From Euclidia mi (taxonomy: Eukaryota; Arthropoda; Insecta; Lepidoptera; Erebidae): 64,000 nt of DNA. Location: NCBI GenBank assembly GCA_944739405.2, contig OX123186.2, forward strand, positions 40,595,551-40,659,550. Reading direction: 5' to 3'. Of this stretch, positions 10,985-21,441 are shown piece after piece. Position numbers and translations under genes: made by a program. Position 1 is the stretch's first letter. The number at the start of each line of letters is the position of its first letter. Below the pieces are notes generated by a model that saw nothing but the letters and a program-made list of their open reading frames with translations, was not told the DNA's origin and made no database searches.

Positions 10985-11220
10985 GCCTTATTACAAAACA
11001 TGGACTAAATATAAATCGAGGTTTAGCCCTTAGCTTACCTGCTTAAAATTGATTTTACGTGCACTATAAATACATTTTCCTAAAACTATTGTCATTAAAA
11101 TTCTTTGGAACAAATCTCGAATAAAAATATGTAACTAATTGCCTCAAAAAGTCCTTTTCAAAATTCTCCATCAAGGTCTAAACCTGGTATTATTTTTAAA
11201 CCATGTTTTGTAATAAGGCC
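10985..11220. mobile_element. MITE with 19-bp TIRs
   Basis: Perfect terminal inverted repeats GCCTTATTACAAAACATGG (10985-11003 and its complement at 11201-11219). The element is about 236 bp long, with no coding capacity. Same end family as 9427-10271. Confidence 0.7.
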
Positions 11221-11664
11221 CATAGTGTTTGCTAGAAAGACCGTGAAAAGGTTCGTAGCAATGTTCAGCTCTGTTGGTTGTTCGGTGCGACAAAACAAAT
11301 AAACCGGTCATGTACGAGTCGAACTCGCGCACCGAGGGTTCCGTACAAACCTGTAGGTATATATTATATTTATAAAAAAAAATGTGATGTGACTAAAAAT
11401 TTAAGGTTTTCGATATTTTTCCTATGTGCTATAAAACGTTACTTTATGCCAAATTTCAAGATTCTAGATTGACTGGAAGTACCCTTTAGTTTTGACTTGA
11501 GCATTTGATATGAATTTCAATTTCATACCTCTACGGATTCATAAGGATTCATAAGGAAAGGGGTAGTAGCTACCTTTAAAATTATTAAAAATATTTAAAT
11601 TATATGATGTAACTTAAACTTTACGGTTTTCGCAATTTTTCCTTTATCTGTGCTTTAAGGCGTT

Positions 11665-12928
11665 AGTCCAAGACCCCAGAGCCGCCAGACCTACGTCATT
11701 TTATCAAAGCTGAAATTTTGAGGATTGTTAGTATACAATCTTGTTAAGAGGTATGCCGACCCACTAACTTGAATGCTGGGCCATTTCACAGGTAGCGCGA
11801 AGTAAAGGTACCAAAAAAACATACTTACTTACGTTAAAGTATCAAAGCTGGTATTCAAATATGTGTTTAAAAATACTGTCTAAAATTGAAATTCATTATT
11901 GCCAGACACTTTCCGTGGGCTATTACTTCTGCTAGACGCCTTGAAAGTTACTTAAAAATTATGTAAACTACGTCATTTTAGCAAAGCTAAATTTGATATA
12001 TGTTACTTTAGATACTATTTTAAGACCCTTCCTAAGCAGCCAGACCAATCCGAAGGGCCATTCGTCTAGACAGACACCATGGAACTTTCCCTGTGAGTGC
12101 GAGCGTGCAGCCATTATTCATACGCATTCATACGCATGAATGCGTGTGAGTACACTACATTGTCCCAAAAGACTGTAGGAATATTATTTTGGGTATTATT
12201 ACAAGAATAAAAGTGTAAAATATATTTTTTCACCTAAAATATATTTGTAGCGGCAAGCTACATAACACATATCACAGCGCCATCTACCCAATGACGACGG
12301 TACTACTAAGACAGACTACTATGCGTTATGTAGCTTGCCCCTACAAATATATTTCTTGTGAAAAAATATATTTTACACTTTTATTCTTGTAATAATACCC
12401 AAAATAATATTCCTACAGTCTTTTGGGCCAATGTAGTGTACTCACACGCATTCATGCGTATGAATGCGTATGAATAATGGCCGCACGCTTGCACTCACAG
12501 GGAAAGTTCCATGGTGTCTGGCTAGACGAATGGCCCTTCGGATTGGTCTGGCTGCTTAGGAAGGGTCTTAAAATAGTATCTAAAGTAACATATATCAAAT
12601 TTAGCTTTGCTAAAATGACGTAGTTTACATAATTTTTTAGGAACTTTCAAGGCGTCTGGCAGAAGTAATGGCCCACGGAAAGTGTCTGGCAATAATGAAT
12701 TTCAATTTTAGACAGTATTTTTAAACACATATTTGAATACCAGCTTTGATACTTTAACGTAAGTAAGTATGTTATTTTGGTACCTTTACTTCTCGCGCTA
12801 CCTGTGAAATGGCCCAGCATTCAAGTTAGTGGGTCGGCATACCTCTTAACAAGATTGTATACTAATAATCCTCAAAATTTCAGCTTTGATAAAATGACGT
12901 AGGTCTGTCGGCTCTGGGATCTTACTCT
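11665..12928. mobile_element. foldback element, 1.26-kb near-perfect palindrome
   Basis: The left arm (about 11665-12270) is the reverse complement of the right arm (about 12322-12928). The arms are roughly 600 bp long with few mismatches, around a spacer of about 50 bp centred near 12296. It interrupts an X monomer, and CGTT stands at both junctions (11661-11664 and 12930-12933), consistent with a short target duplication. No open frame is recognised. RNA from it would fold into a 600-bp duplex. Confidence 0.85.
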
Positions 12929-13356
12929 ACGTTGCTTGGTGCCAAATTTCAAGATTCTGAGTTCACGGGAACTACCCTATAGGTTTTGATTCCCTTGCGA
13001 GTAGATGCGAGTTTGAAAATATGCTTAAATTGCTGATCTGTTGATTGCGTTGACATAGAGGTTTGTTTTTATTACAGATTAACGGTGATATATACCTGAG
13101 TATTTGATATGTATTTCAATTTAATAACTCCACGCGTTCATGAGGAAAGAGGTTGTAACTTTAAAAAAATTAAAAATGTTTTTTATTTAATGATGGAACT
13201 AAAAATTTACATTTTTGGTTATTTTTCCTTAATCTGTGCTACAAGAAATTGCCTCGTACCAAATTTCAAGATTCTAAGTTCACGGGAAGTACTCTGTAGG
13301 TTTTGATTCCCTTGTGAGTTTCGAAATTTGCCATAAACGACTAAAGATATTATACG

Positions 13357-14532
13357 CCGCTATTTTTTAATTAGTACAAAAAAATTAACAGGGCACTAAG
13401 TATCTTTAACTGATCATATTTATGTAGTTGAAAAATAAAAACACTAAGTCCCAAAACTGTCTCAAAACTGTCCACAAAAATACGTGATAATTGGTAAATG
13501 CAATACTAATACTATGACCGACCCGTGTACTATCATAGTAAAATGAACCATTGATAAATTATCCCCCCCCCCGCCCTCTGCGCCTGCGCCATGCTCCGAC
13601 GATGCGACAAACAGTACTAAATTGCTAGCGAAAGTGAGTGTATCTAATTTCGTTGCAAAAGTTAATTGTTTGTCTAAGTTTGACCGACGCGATGGCCTAG
13701 CATATCAGTTCATATCACGGGAGTATGTAGCTAGGCTTCGTGCGTACTTTTTGACTGGAAAAATCGCGAGTGCAGCTGTGTACCCATGGACATCGTATTG
13801 TGAGTGTACAAAAGTGACCGGGTCAGTGTAAAACAATTAAAACAGTGCATATTGGATGCTTTTGACTACGGTGGTGGACATTTCGAAGGACAATGGAAAT
13901 ACTTGTAAGTTTAGTAAATAATACGTACTTAAGTAAATAATAATTTGATGCGGGCGGCTCAAAATCGGTCTGTGTTCTCCACACACCTTGAGGAAGGCAT
14001 ATGTCCAACAGTGGACGCCTTTAGGCTGACATGATGATGATAAAATAATTTGTAAATAGCAGATGATTCTAACTTCATAAATACGCCAAAATTACTCTTT
14101 TCTTTTAGTCCAGAACACCATCTTTTATTTTGATATTTGTCTGCTTTCTAATTACATACCTCCGTATTTAAGTACTTGTTAAACGATAAATTTTACCGGT
14201 CCTAAGCCCGAATGAAGTATGAAGGAGAGGGTAGAATTAACAAAATTACAAAATAACTACCTACATTTATTATTTTTCTTCATTTTGTTTTCTAAGGCTA
14301 TCTTCATCATAAGTGCGACAGAGAGAATACGAATGAGCCGGATGGAATATTATCAATGAATTAGTGAATGGATTGTAAAATATGACTATGATTTAAGTGA
14401 GATTTTCTACAATAAACAAATGATAATAACTTTGCTCTTTATTGATATTATGAAATTCTTACGTCACATATATGATAATAATATCTTCGCTAATCTGTCC
14501 TTAAAGTTTTTGTACTAATAAAAAAATAGCGG
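13357..14532. mobile_element. TIR transposon relic of 1.18 kb
   Basis: Imperfect terminal inverted repeats of about 30 bp: CCGCTATTTTTTAATTAG at 13357 and the complement of CCGCTATTTTTTTATTAG ending at 14532. It contains a C/G-rich patch near 13563 and an RTE tail at 13940. No transposase is recognised, and target duplication was not resolved. Confidence 0.6.
13940..14042 (+). mobile_element. RTE LINE 3' tail fragment
   Basis: Reads 'gatgcgggcggctcaaaatcg', translating to MRAAQNRSV. Then comes 'tgtccaacagtggacgc' with a (GAT)n-like end at 14030-14042. It is the last ~100 bp of an element related to the one at 1-1040. Confidence 0.75.
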
Positions 14533-14559
14533 TGTAGAATTGAATATTTGATGAATGTA

Positions 14560-14650
14560 GAGGAAGCGTGTGAGGTTTGTAAGGATAGAAGCTAGTGGCA
14601 TTTTGTTGTCTCTGTCTACCCCGACGGAAAAAGGCGTGAGCATATGTGTG
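14560..14650 (+). repeat. SINE tail fragment
   Basis: 'gtctaccccgacggaaaaaggcg' followed by a (GTAT)n-like end at 14640. This matches the 3' part of the SINE at 42664-42958. The head is missing. Confidence 0.5.
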
Positions 14651-15383
14651 TATGTATATTTGATTTGAATTTTAATTGAATACCTCTACGCGTTCTTAAG
14701 GAAAGGGCAAGTAACTTTATTTATTTTTTTATTTTACTTTATTATATGATTTAACAAAAAAACTACGGGTTTCGCCATTTTTCCTTTAACTGTGCTATAA
14801 GACGTTGGTTCGTACCAAATTTCAAGAATCTGAGTTTTCGAAAAGTACCCTGTTGGTTTTGATTCCTTTGCCAGTAGTTGCAAGTTTGAAAATATAGTAA
14901 AATTGCTGTTTCTTTTGATTACGTTGAGATAGAAGTTCGATTTTGTTAAAGCTATAAACCCGAGTATTTGATATAAATTTCAATTCAATAACTTTACGCG
15001 TTCATGAGGAAAGGGGTAGTAGTAACCTTTAAATTTATAGAAATAATTCTTTTTATGAAACTAAAAATTTACGGTTTTCGCAATTTTTCCTTTATCTGTG
15101 CTATAAGTTTGCTTTGTACCAAATTTGAGATTCTGAGTTCACGGGAAGTACCTTGTAGGTTTTGATTCCCTTGCGAGTAGTTGCGACAAAATATGCGGCT
15201 TAAATTGCTGTTGCTTTTTATTGCGTTGACATAGAAGTTTGATTTTGTTACAGCTTAAAGGTATTATAGACCTAAGTATTTGATATCAAGTTCAATTTCA
15301 TTCTTCCCTGGACATCGGTAAATGTTACACGTACTTTAAGCTTTATCCATATATCGTCAACCTTTTTTTATCAACTCTCAATC

Positions 15384-16295
15384 ATGAAGTGCCAATTCTG
15401 TGGTGGTCAGTTTAACGACGGAGTCCAATGCGGTGGCTGTGGTAAGCACATGGACTTTGGCTGTGCGGGCATTACTGAGGCAGGATGGAGGCGTTTAAGA
15501 CCAGAACGAAGATCTGCGTGGAAATGCCCATCATGCAAAACAGTATCTCCATCTCAATCACTGTGTAAGGAACAAGCCAGTTTTGAAAGAGTACTAAGGG
15601 AGATACATGATATTAAGGTCCAAGTAAAAGATCTACCAATGCTGAGTGATGATATCAAAAGCATCAAAGAAGAATTGAGAGAGATAAAGGCCTCAAGTCA
15701 GTTTATCAGTGACAAGATCGACGAACTAACAAATAGATTAACAATTGCTGAAACAAAAATCTTTGAGTTCGAACACAAGTATACCCTGGAGAACAGTCTC
15801 GAAGGTGCCAAACTTCAGTTAGTCAGCAGTGAGCAAAGGTCAAGACTCAACAACATAGAGGTTAAGGGGATACCTCAGAAAAAAGACGAAAATCTCTTCA
15901 AAATTGTAAATTCTCTCGGAGTAAAAATTGGATATCAAATAGCCAAAACACAGATAAATTACGTGTCTCGAGTGCCTTCATTCAATTCTAAAGAAAAATC
16001 AATTATAATCAGTTTCATGAACCGGTATGTCAAAGAAGATTTCATAGCTTCTGTTCGTGCTCACAAAGATCTTACAGCTGAAGACTTGGGGTTTCGAGAT
16101 GCGACGCAACGTGTTTATGTCAACGATCATCTGAGTGCCGATCACAAGTTACTCCTTAACAAAACGAGAGAAGCTGCAAAAGTCAAGAATTTCCGATTCA
16201 TTTGGGTCAAGTTTGGTAAGACCCATGTACGCAAAAATGAAAGCTCACGTACTATCATAATTAAGAAAACTCAAGATTTAAACAAAATTGCCTAA
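15384..16295 (+). CDS. LINE ORF1 protein: zinc finger, coiled coil, FP25K-like domain
   Basis: An intact 303-residue frame. Residues 3-50 hold paired Cys/His (CQFCGGQF, CGGCGKHMDFGC, WKCPSC) in PHD-finger style. Residues about 65-135 are a Lys/Glu-rich heptad region, likely coiled coil for trimer or dimer assembly. Residues about 145-295 resemble the Baculo_FP family, a domain shared by baculovirus FP25K and many LINE ORF1-like proteins. Cues are RSRLNNIEVKGIPQKKDENL, SIIISFMNRYVKEDFIASVR and a VYVNDHLSADHK-type segment. The expected role is binding element RNA in the particle. It belongs with the broken ORF2 downstream. The first ATG is the natural start. Confidence 0.82.
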   Translation: MKCQFCGGQFNDGVQCGGCGKHMDFGCAGITEAGWRRLRPERRSAWKCPSCKTVSPSQSLCKEQASFERVLREIHDIKVQVKDLPMLSDDIKSIKEELREIKASSQFISDKIDELTNRLTIAETKIFEFEHKYTLENSLEGAKLQLVSSEQRSRLNNIEVKGIPQKKDENLFKIVNSLGVKIGYQIAKTQINYVSRVPSFNSKEKSIIISFMNRYVKEDFIASVRAHKDLTAEDLGFRDATQRVYVNDHLSADHKLLLNKTREAAKVKNFRFIWVKFGKTHVRKNESSRTIIIKKTQDLNKIA

Positions 16296-16742
16296 TCCTT
16301 TGCTTAGTAAAGAATTCACTGTTAATACGTTTAGAAAGAATATTTAAATTTCATATACAACCAATATTGATGTTAAAACTCATTGACAGTTCTAATTTAA
16401 AAAAATATGTGTATTTTTATAGTAACTTAATTAACCAGTGTAATAGATTTAGCACACCTGTCTCACCGCACGCACTCGCGAGCTTACAGCTTACTCGGAC
16501 TGTTCATATCGTGGTAAAAAATGCATAACATATAGCTATCTCGCTTGCTCACCAACGCGTCACGCTATCATCGCTTTGCTAGAGGGAGAAGTTTGACCAA
16601 CCGCATAATTTTTCAAATCGTCGTAAAAAAACCAAAGAAATGCAAATCACTTATCAATTCTACCCGCTCTTATTTAGTATAGAAGTATTGATGCTTTTAA
16701 TTATGATTGTCGAATTTACGACGCGTTTATTTCTAATGAAAT

Positions 16743-17124
16743 ATGTTATTCGTATCCTATTACTTATATTTAATACTAACGCTAATGGGTACAAGTAGTG
16801 CAAGTGAAACTATTAGTCTGGATGAACTTAATATCTACTATCAAAACGTACGGGGACTGCGTTCTAAGACCGAAATTTTTTATAGAAACTTTAATCTCGC
16901 TTCATATGATCTATTGGTTTTAACTGAGACATGGTTGACACTTAGTGTGAGTGACACTGAACTTTTCGATAATCGTTACATAGTTTGGCGACGAGACAGA
17001 GACTACGAGCTCACCAACCAAACCCGTTGCGGCGGTGTCCTCATCGCGGTACGTAAACACATAGCAGCTTATTTACAGCCTAGTTTTAACTCCACTGCGG
17101 AGGATCTATGGGTCTTGATACCCC
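16743..17124 (+). pseudogene. LINE ORF2, endonuclease N-terminus
   Basis: Reads LNIYYQNVRGLRSKTEIFYR, then LLVLTETWLT and CGGVLIAVRKHI: the endonuclease/exonuclease/phosphatase fold with catalytic N (QNVRG) and E (TETWL). It breaks at 17124, where an R1-type LINE inserted, and resumes at 17910 in the same coding sense (EDLWVLIPLGSTNN across the junction). Confidence 0.85.
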
Positions 17125-17901
17125 TTTTTTTTTTTTTTGTTCACTACGGTGGTAAACTCTCCTTATGAGTCATCTCAACTCCGCCAACCCAGCCACTAGA
17201 ACGGCTGGGCTTGGGACTGGCGGAGGAGGTATGTGGAGGCTCTCCCCTACAGGCGTTCGGGGCATACCCACTAAAAACCACCGCGGTGTCCCTACGGGTC
17301 CCGTGTGTTGGCGGGGTCACGCGATTCGCGATTAGCATACTTTCTCGCGACCCCGCCCGGGATTGGCCCGCCGTTGGTGTTGGCGGGCCCCGTCTCTTCA
17401 TGATCTCGCAATCATCCATCAAACTTCTTGCATCCATCAAACTTCTCGTATCCATCACCTCACAAAACTACTTGGGAGGCGGCGAGGACACGCGCCGCCT
17501 CCCGCCTTTTGGCGGACAGGGAGCAGCCCCAGCGCTCACCGTCCGCAGGCACTGAATTCAGGGTGGTCGGAGGTCGTCTCTTGTGCGACGTCCCCGACGC
17601 CCGGACCTACGGTTGGGGAGAGGGCGGTGTATTTCCCTCTCCCGCTCCGCCGCCTCCTTGCTCAGCATGACTGCTTCGCAGAAGGAGGCGACGGCGTTCC
17701 AAGACCTCTCACTCCGGACCGTAGACAGAACTACGGCCGGGAGCGAGAGGACAACCGTATTCAGAGCCGCGACCAGATCACGGCGCTGCGATGCCCAGGC
17801 ATGGCATTCCGCCAAAGTATGCAACGCCGTGTCTTCGACAGGGTCGCGGCTGCTGCCACAATGGTGGCATCCGGGCGTTTCCTCCCGGCCTATCCTGTCT
17901 C
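17125..17901 (-). mobile_element. R1-type LINE, 5'-truncated insertion
   Basis: The minus strand reads HTLAECHAWASQRRDLVAAL, RSERSWNAVASFCEAVMLSK and EAAERERE. This is the C-terminal, zinc-knuckle-distal end of an R1-clade RT, followed by a GC-rich 3' UTR and a poly(A) seen as T-run at 17125-17139. An 8-bp target duplication, GATACCCC, stands at 17117-17124 and 17902-17909. Its GC content is far above that of its neighbours. Confidence 0.85.
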
Positions 17902-17909
17902 GATACCCC

Positions 17910-18162
17910 TAGGATCCACTAACAATAGATCACGAACTTATCTTAACATATGTGTAATTTACTTATGTAAACAGAATATGGGCCGTCACATTTTCTCAAC
18001 AACTAAATATTTTTTTGTTAAAATTGGACAAAACTGTAATTAACCATCCTGACGATCGTTACCTAATACTCGGTGACTTTAATCTAAGCGGTATTATATG
18101 GCAATTTAATAATAGCGACAATACGTTGTCGCCTCAGTCATTATCCACTACCGACAAACATT
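17910..18162 (+). pseudogene. LINE ORF2, endonuclease continued
   Basis: After the R1 insertion the frame continues with GSTNNRSRTYLNICVIYL. A frameshift near 18010 leads into the motif YLILGDFNLSGIIW (catalytic D and N of the endonuclease). Similarity ends near 18162, where GC-rich insertion sequence begins. Confidence 0.78.
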
Positions 18163-19200
18163 CAGCGTGCGTTCACACTGCGCCGGACCGGCTAATAAGC
18201 CGGAAGCCGGCGCCCGGAGCGAGTGTTCACACTACGCCGCAACCGGCTAATTAGCCGGAGGACGGCCGGCTCCCTAGATTAAATTTACTTTATAGATAGA
18301 AGTATTGCATCACAAGATCATCACTAAAATAATCTGACATTGGTGACCATGGGTGGCCATGGTCACCAATGTCAGATTCTTTTAGTCAAAATTAAATAGA
18401 ACTTCATGTGAAACTTCGAAACTTCATTCATAGACATTTTGACTTATGCGTATAAAGATTGTACTGATATTTGTAGGGACGTTGAAATTTTATCGATACT
18501 TTTATTTAAAATATTTTTGTATGAAAGAGAAACAAATACATCCTTAAAAACTTTCGCGTTCATAATAACAGTTTATATATAAAACCATTTTCGGCAAACA
18601 ACTACTAAGCTATGCATGTTCAGCCGCGATTTTTTTCTAGATCATAGCAAGCGATACTTACCTAATAAATGCGCATAACTTCCAAAACTCGGAGACATGG
18701 GTTTGAATTTGAATTTTATTGCCGTTTAAATTAAGTACACGGTGTCTGGTAGCAACCAAACATTGACGTTACTGAACTTCAATGTCCGTTTGACAATGAA
18801 ATCAGCTAAAAACACGATTTGTTTATTTGTTCCTGACTTGGTTACATATAATAATAATATGCAGGTTTTAATTTGAACAGGTTTTGTAAATGAAATCACA
18901 AGTGTCTGTTCCTACGTTAAAATTTATTGATCTATATTTATGTTTCATAGATATTTACTTTATACCTACTAGGAGAGCTGGCATCAATTTTGGGTAGGTA
19001 TTTGAGGCATGATTGCAGACCTGGCTGGCGAGCAGCGAGGCTATAGAAAATTATGAAAAAACGAACAAAAATGTACCTATTTGAGGCAACATGCAATTTT
19101 TAAATATAATAGTTTAATGTATATAGAATACAAACAAATATAAGTCAGATGATTTAGTCGGGGCTTTATTACATTGCCAGGCGTTTTTTATATTGCTTTG
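18163..19200. other. composite insertion in LINE ORF2
   Basis: Starts with two tandem copies of a ~55-bp GC-rich unit ('gttcacactgcgccggaccg' at about 18170 and 'gttcacactacgccgcaacc' at about 18224). The hairpin at 18325-18388 and AT-rich DNA without coding follow. LINE sequence resumes near 19200 ('ccgggctatgttaaagctc'). Probably one or more non-autonomous DNA elements; the boundaries are not resolved. Confidence 0.5.
18325..18388. repeat. near-perfect inverted repeat (hairpin)
   Basis: Arms of about 30 bp with one mismatch around a 4-base GTGG loop. The inner 19 bp, CTGACATTGGTGACCATGG, and its complement are perfect. Confidence 0.9.
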
Positions 19201-19260
19201 AAAATTATTTTTGCATGCTCCGGGCTATGTTAAAGCTCAAAAAGTGTATCCGCGAAAAAT

Positions 19261-20616
19261 TTGAAATACTACCGTAAATTCAAAACGTATGGTAATATTA
19301 CCGATCACGAGACATATAAACTACTCAGAGAAAGAGTCAAACAGTTAGAGAATGAGTGCTATAATAGCTACATAGCCAGTGTCGAAAGTTCAATCAGGCA
19401 TAATCCGAAATACTTTTGGACATTTGTGAAATCTCGTAGAAGATCATCAGTTATTCCTTCAACTATTAGACATGCAGGTGGTGTGGCCAACACCGGTGAG
19501 GATATATGTAATGCGTTTTCCAATCTTTTTCTCTCTACCTTCTTACAACCCACTAACACAGTATCTGATCGGAACTTGGTGGAGTCACCCAATTTAATAG
19601 CCGATATCTTTCAAGTACACGTAGATCTTACAGAAGTAAAAAAAATCCTCAAAGGTCTTGACTTGTCCAAATCGGCGGGTCCCGACAATCTATCTCCAGT
19701 ATTTTTATCATCATGCGCCGATACCATTTCACTGCCTATTAAAATATGATTTGAAAAATCGTTACATGATTGTGTTGTACCATCGATATGGAAATCCGCC
19801 TTTATCACTCCCGTCCATAAAAAAGGTCCTAAAACAGATGTCGTTAATTACAGACTAGTTTCTAAATTGAGTATTTTGGTAAAGTATTTGAAAAAAATAT
19901 TTATTGTCAGTTGTACGCTGCTCACTCGGTAATTTTCAACATGGTTTCTTGAAAGGACGTTCAATAACGAGTAATTTGGTCTTGTTGAATGATTTTATAA
20001 CTGAGTGTATGAGTAATGGCAAGCAGGTCGATGTCGTTTATACTGACTACAGTAAATGCTTTGACAGAATTGATCACTGCACGTTATTATCAAAACTTAT
20101 GCTGATTGGTATAAGGGGAGACCTATTGAGATGGTTCTCTTCATATATATCAAATCGTACTCTGGCAGTAGTAGTCAACAACTACATATCTAGTTGCGTT
20201 TTAGTGCCTAGCGGAGTTCTGCAAGGTTCTTTACTTGGTCCTCTACTTTTTCTAGTCTTTATAAACGACATCGAGAAATGCTTCCATCACTCTAATATAT
20301 TATGTTTCGCTGACGATATGAAGATATTTTCAAGCATCTCATCAATCGATGATGTAGCTAATCTTCAATCAGATCTAAACCGCTTAGCTAAGTATTGCAC
20401 ACACAACAAATTAGATCTTAATCCAACGAAATGTTCTCTCATGATTTACAGCAGGAAACAAAACTCAATTCCATCAGAATACTATTTAATAGGACATAGG
20501 CTACAAACTTGTGATAAGATTCGTGATCTTGGTGTCATTCATGATCCCAAGCTTATGTTCAATCATCATATAGAACATATTATTGCCAAGGCATCGCAGG
20601 CGCTAGGCTTTGTTAT
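19261..20616 (+). pseudogene. LINE ORF2, reverse transcriptase
   Basis: Frame 19261-19749 carries the pre-RT region (KYYRKFKTYGNITDHETYKL) and SAGPDNLSPVFLSSC. After a stop and frameshifts (19750-19900) frame 19904-20616 gives QHGFLKGRSITSNL, VYTDYSKCFDRIDHCTLLSK, GVLQGSLLGPLLFLVFINDI and the catalytic FADDMKIF, then LDLNPTKC and DLGVIHD. Jockey/CR1-like. A SINE breaks it at 20617 after LGFVI. Confidence 0.87.
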
Positions 20617-20850
20617 CATCAGCCTTTAACAGTCCACTGCTGGACTACGCCTCTCCTTTGAAAAGAGGAATAGGCCTACTATACCACGCTGGCCAAACGG
20701 GTTGGTATAGGTTTTGTATCAAGTTTTCGTTCTTTTACTGTGTTGTTATCTGCATAATATGTTTTCTCTGTCGGCTCTTACGACACCCAAGGGATGATAT
20801 GGGGTGGTGACCTTCCGTATTCTTAATCCGTCACCACACGGACATTTGAC
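20617..20850 (-). mobile_element. SINE with RTE-like tail, copy 1
   Basis: A 234-bp insertion flanked by an 11-bp duplication, GGCTTTGTTAT (20606-20616 and 20851-20861). On the minus strand it runs from 'ccgtgtggtgacggatt' to a tail of 'gtccagcagtggactg' plus (GAT)n. The related copy at 26537-26776 has the same limits. Confidence 0.85.
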
Positions 20851-20861
20851 GGCTTTGTTAT

Positions 20862-21441
20862 GCGAATGTCAAATAACTTCAAAGATGCAAAAACCTTCAA
20901 AATCTTATACTGCACTTACGTCCGCAGCATCTTGGAATACGCCAGTCCTGTTTAGTATGCGTTAGAATATACCGATCGTTATGGCAACGATCACATGTTA
21001 TATTAGGTATAGATAGTTATACGTCAATTGTTTGACTATCAAAATTTCATAACGAGTATAACCACCATGAAATGCCGCGCGCGGTCAAGATATGATATAT
21101 ACAAAACTAGGATAGAAAATATCCAACGTAGATTCATTCGGAACTTATGTTATCGCCTGAAAATTAATTACACCTCAGAAGATTACTTAAAATTGTGTTC
21201 TAAATTCCATACTTTGCCATTAGTCTCTCGGCGTGAAATAGCGGATATCTTATATCTATTAAATATAATATCTGGCTCCATCGATTGTCCCGAACTACTT
21301 AATAAAATATTATTTAATGTACCAACAAGAGTAGTAAGGCACTACACTCCCATTCATCTCCCTTTAGTTTCACACGACAACCAACTATCAGCAAAACGCG
21401 TTCTTTTGGCGAGCAAGCAATGCACTCAACAAGCGATGTAA
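20862..21441 (+). pseudogene. LINE ORF2, RT C-terminus
   Basis: After the SINE the frame continues with FKDAKTFKILYCTYVRSILE and YASPV, then an extra ~120 bp (about 20965-21085) of unknown origin. It then reads YDIYKTRIENIQRRFIRNLC, YTSEDYLKLCSKFHTLPLVS and RREIADILYLLNIISG, with a frameshift at 21400. About 300 bp of 3' UTR follow to the (AATAA)n tail. Confidence 0.82.

Noticed and set aside
17144..18043. Several open frames in the GC-rich block
   Set aside because: They are shadows in the 3' UTR and coding end of the minus-strand R1-type LINE; high GC removes stops.
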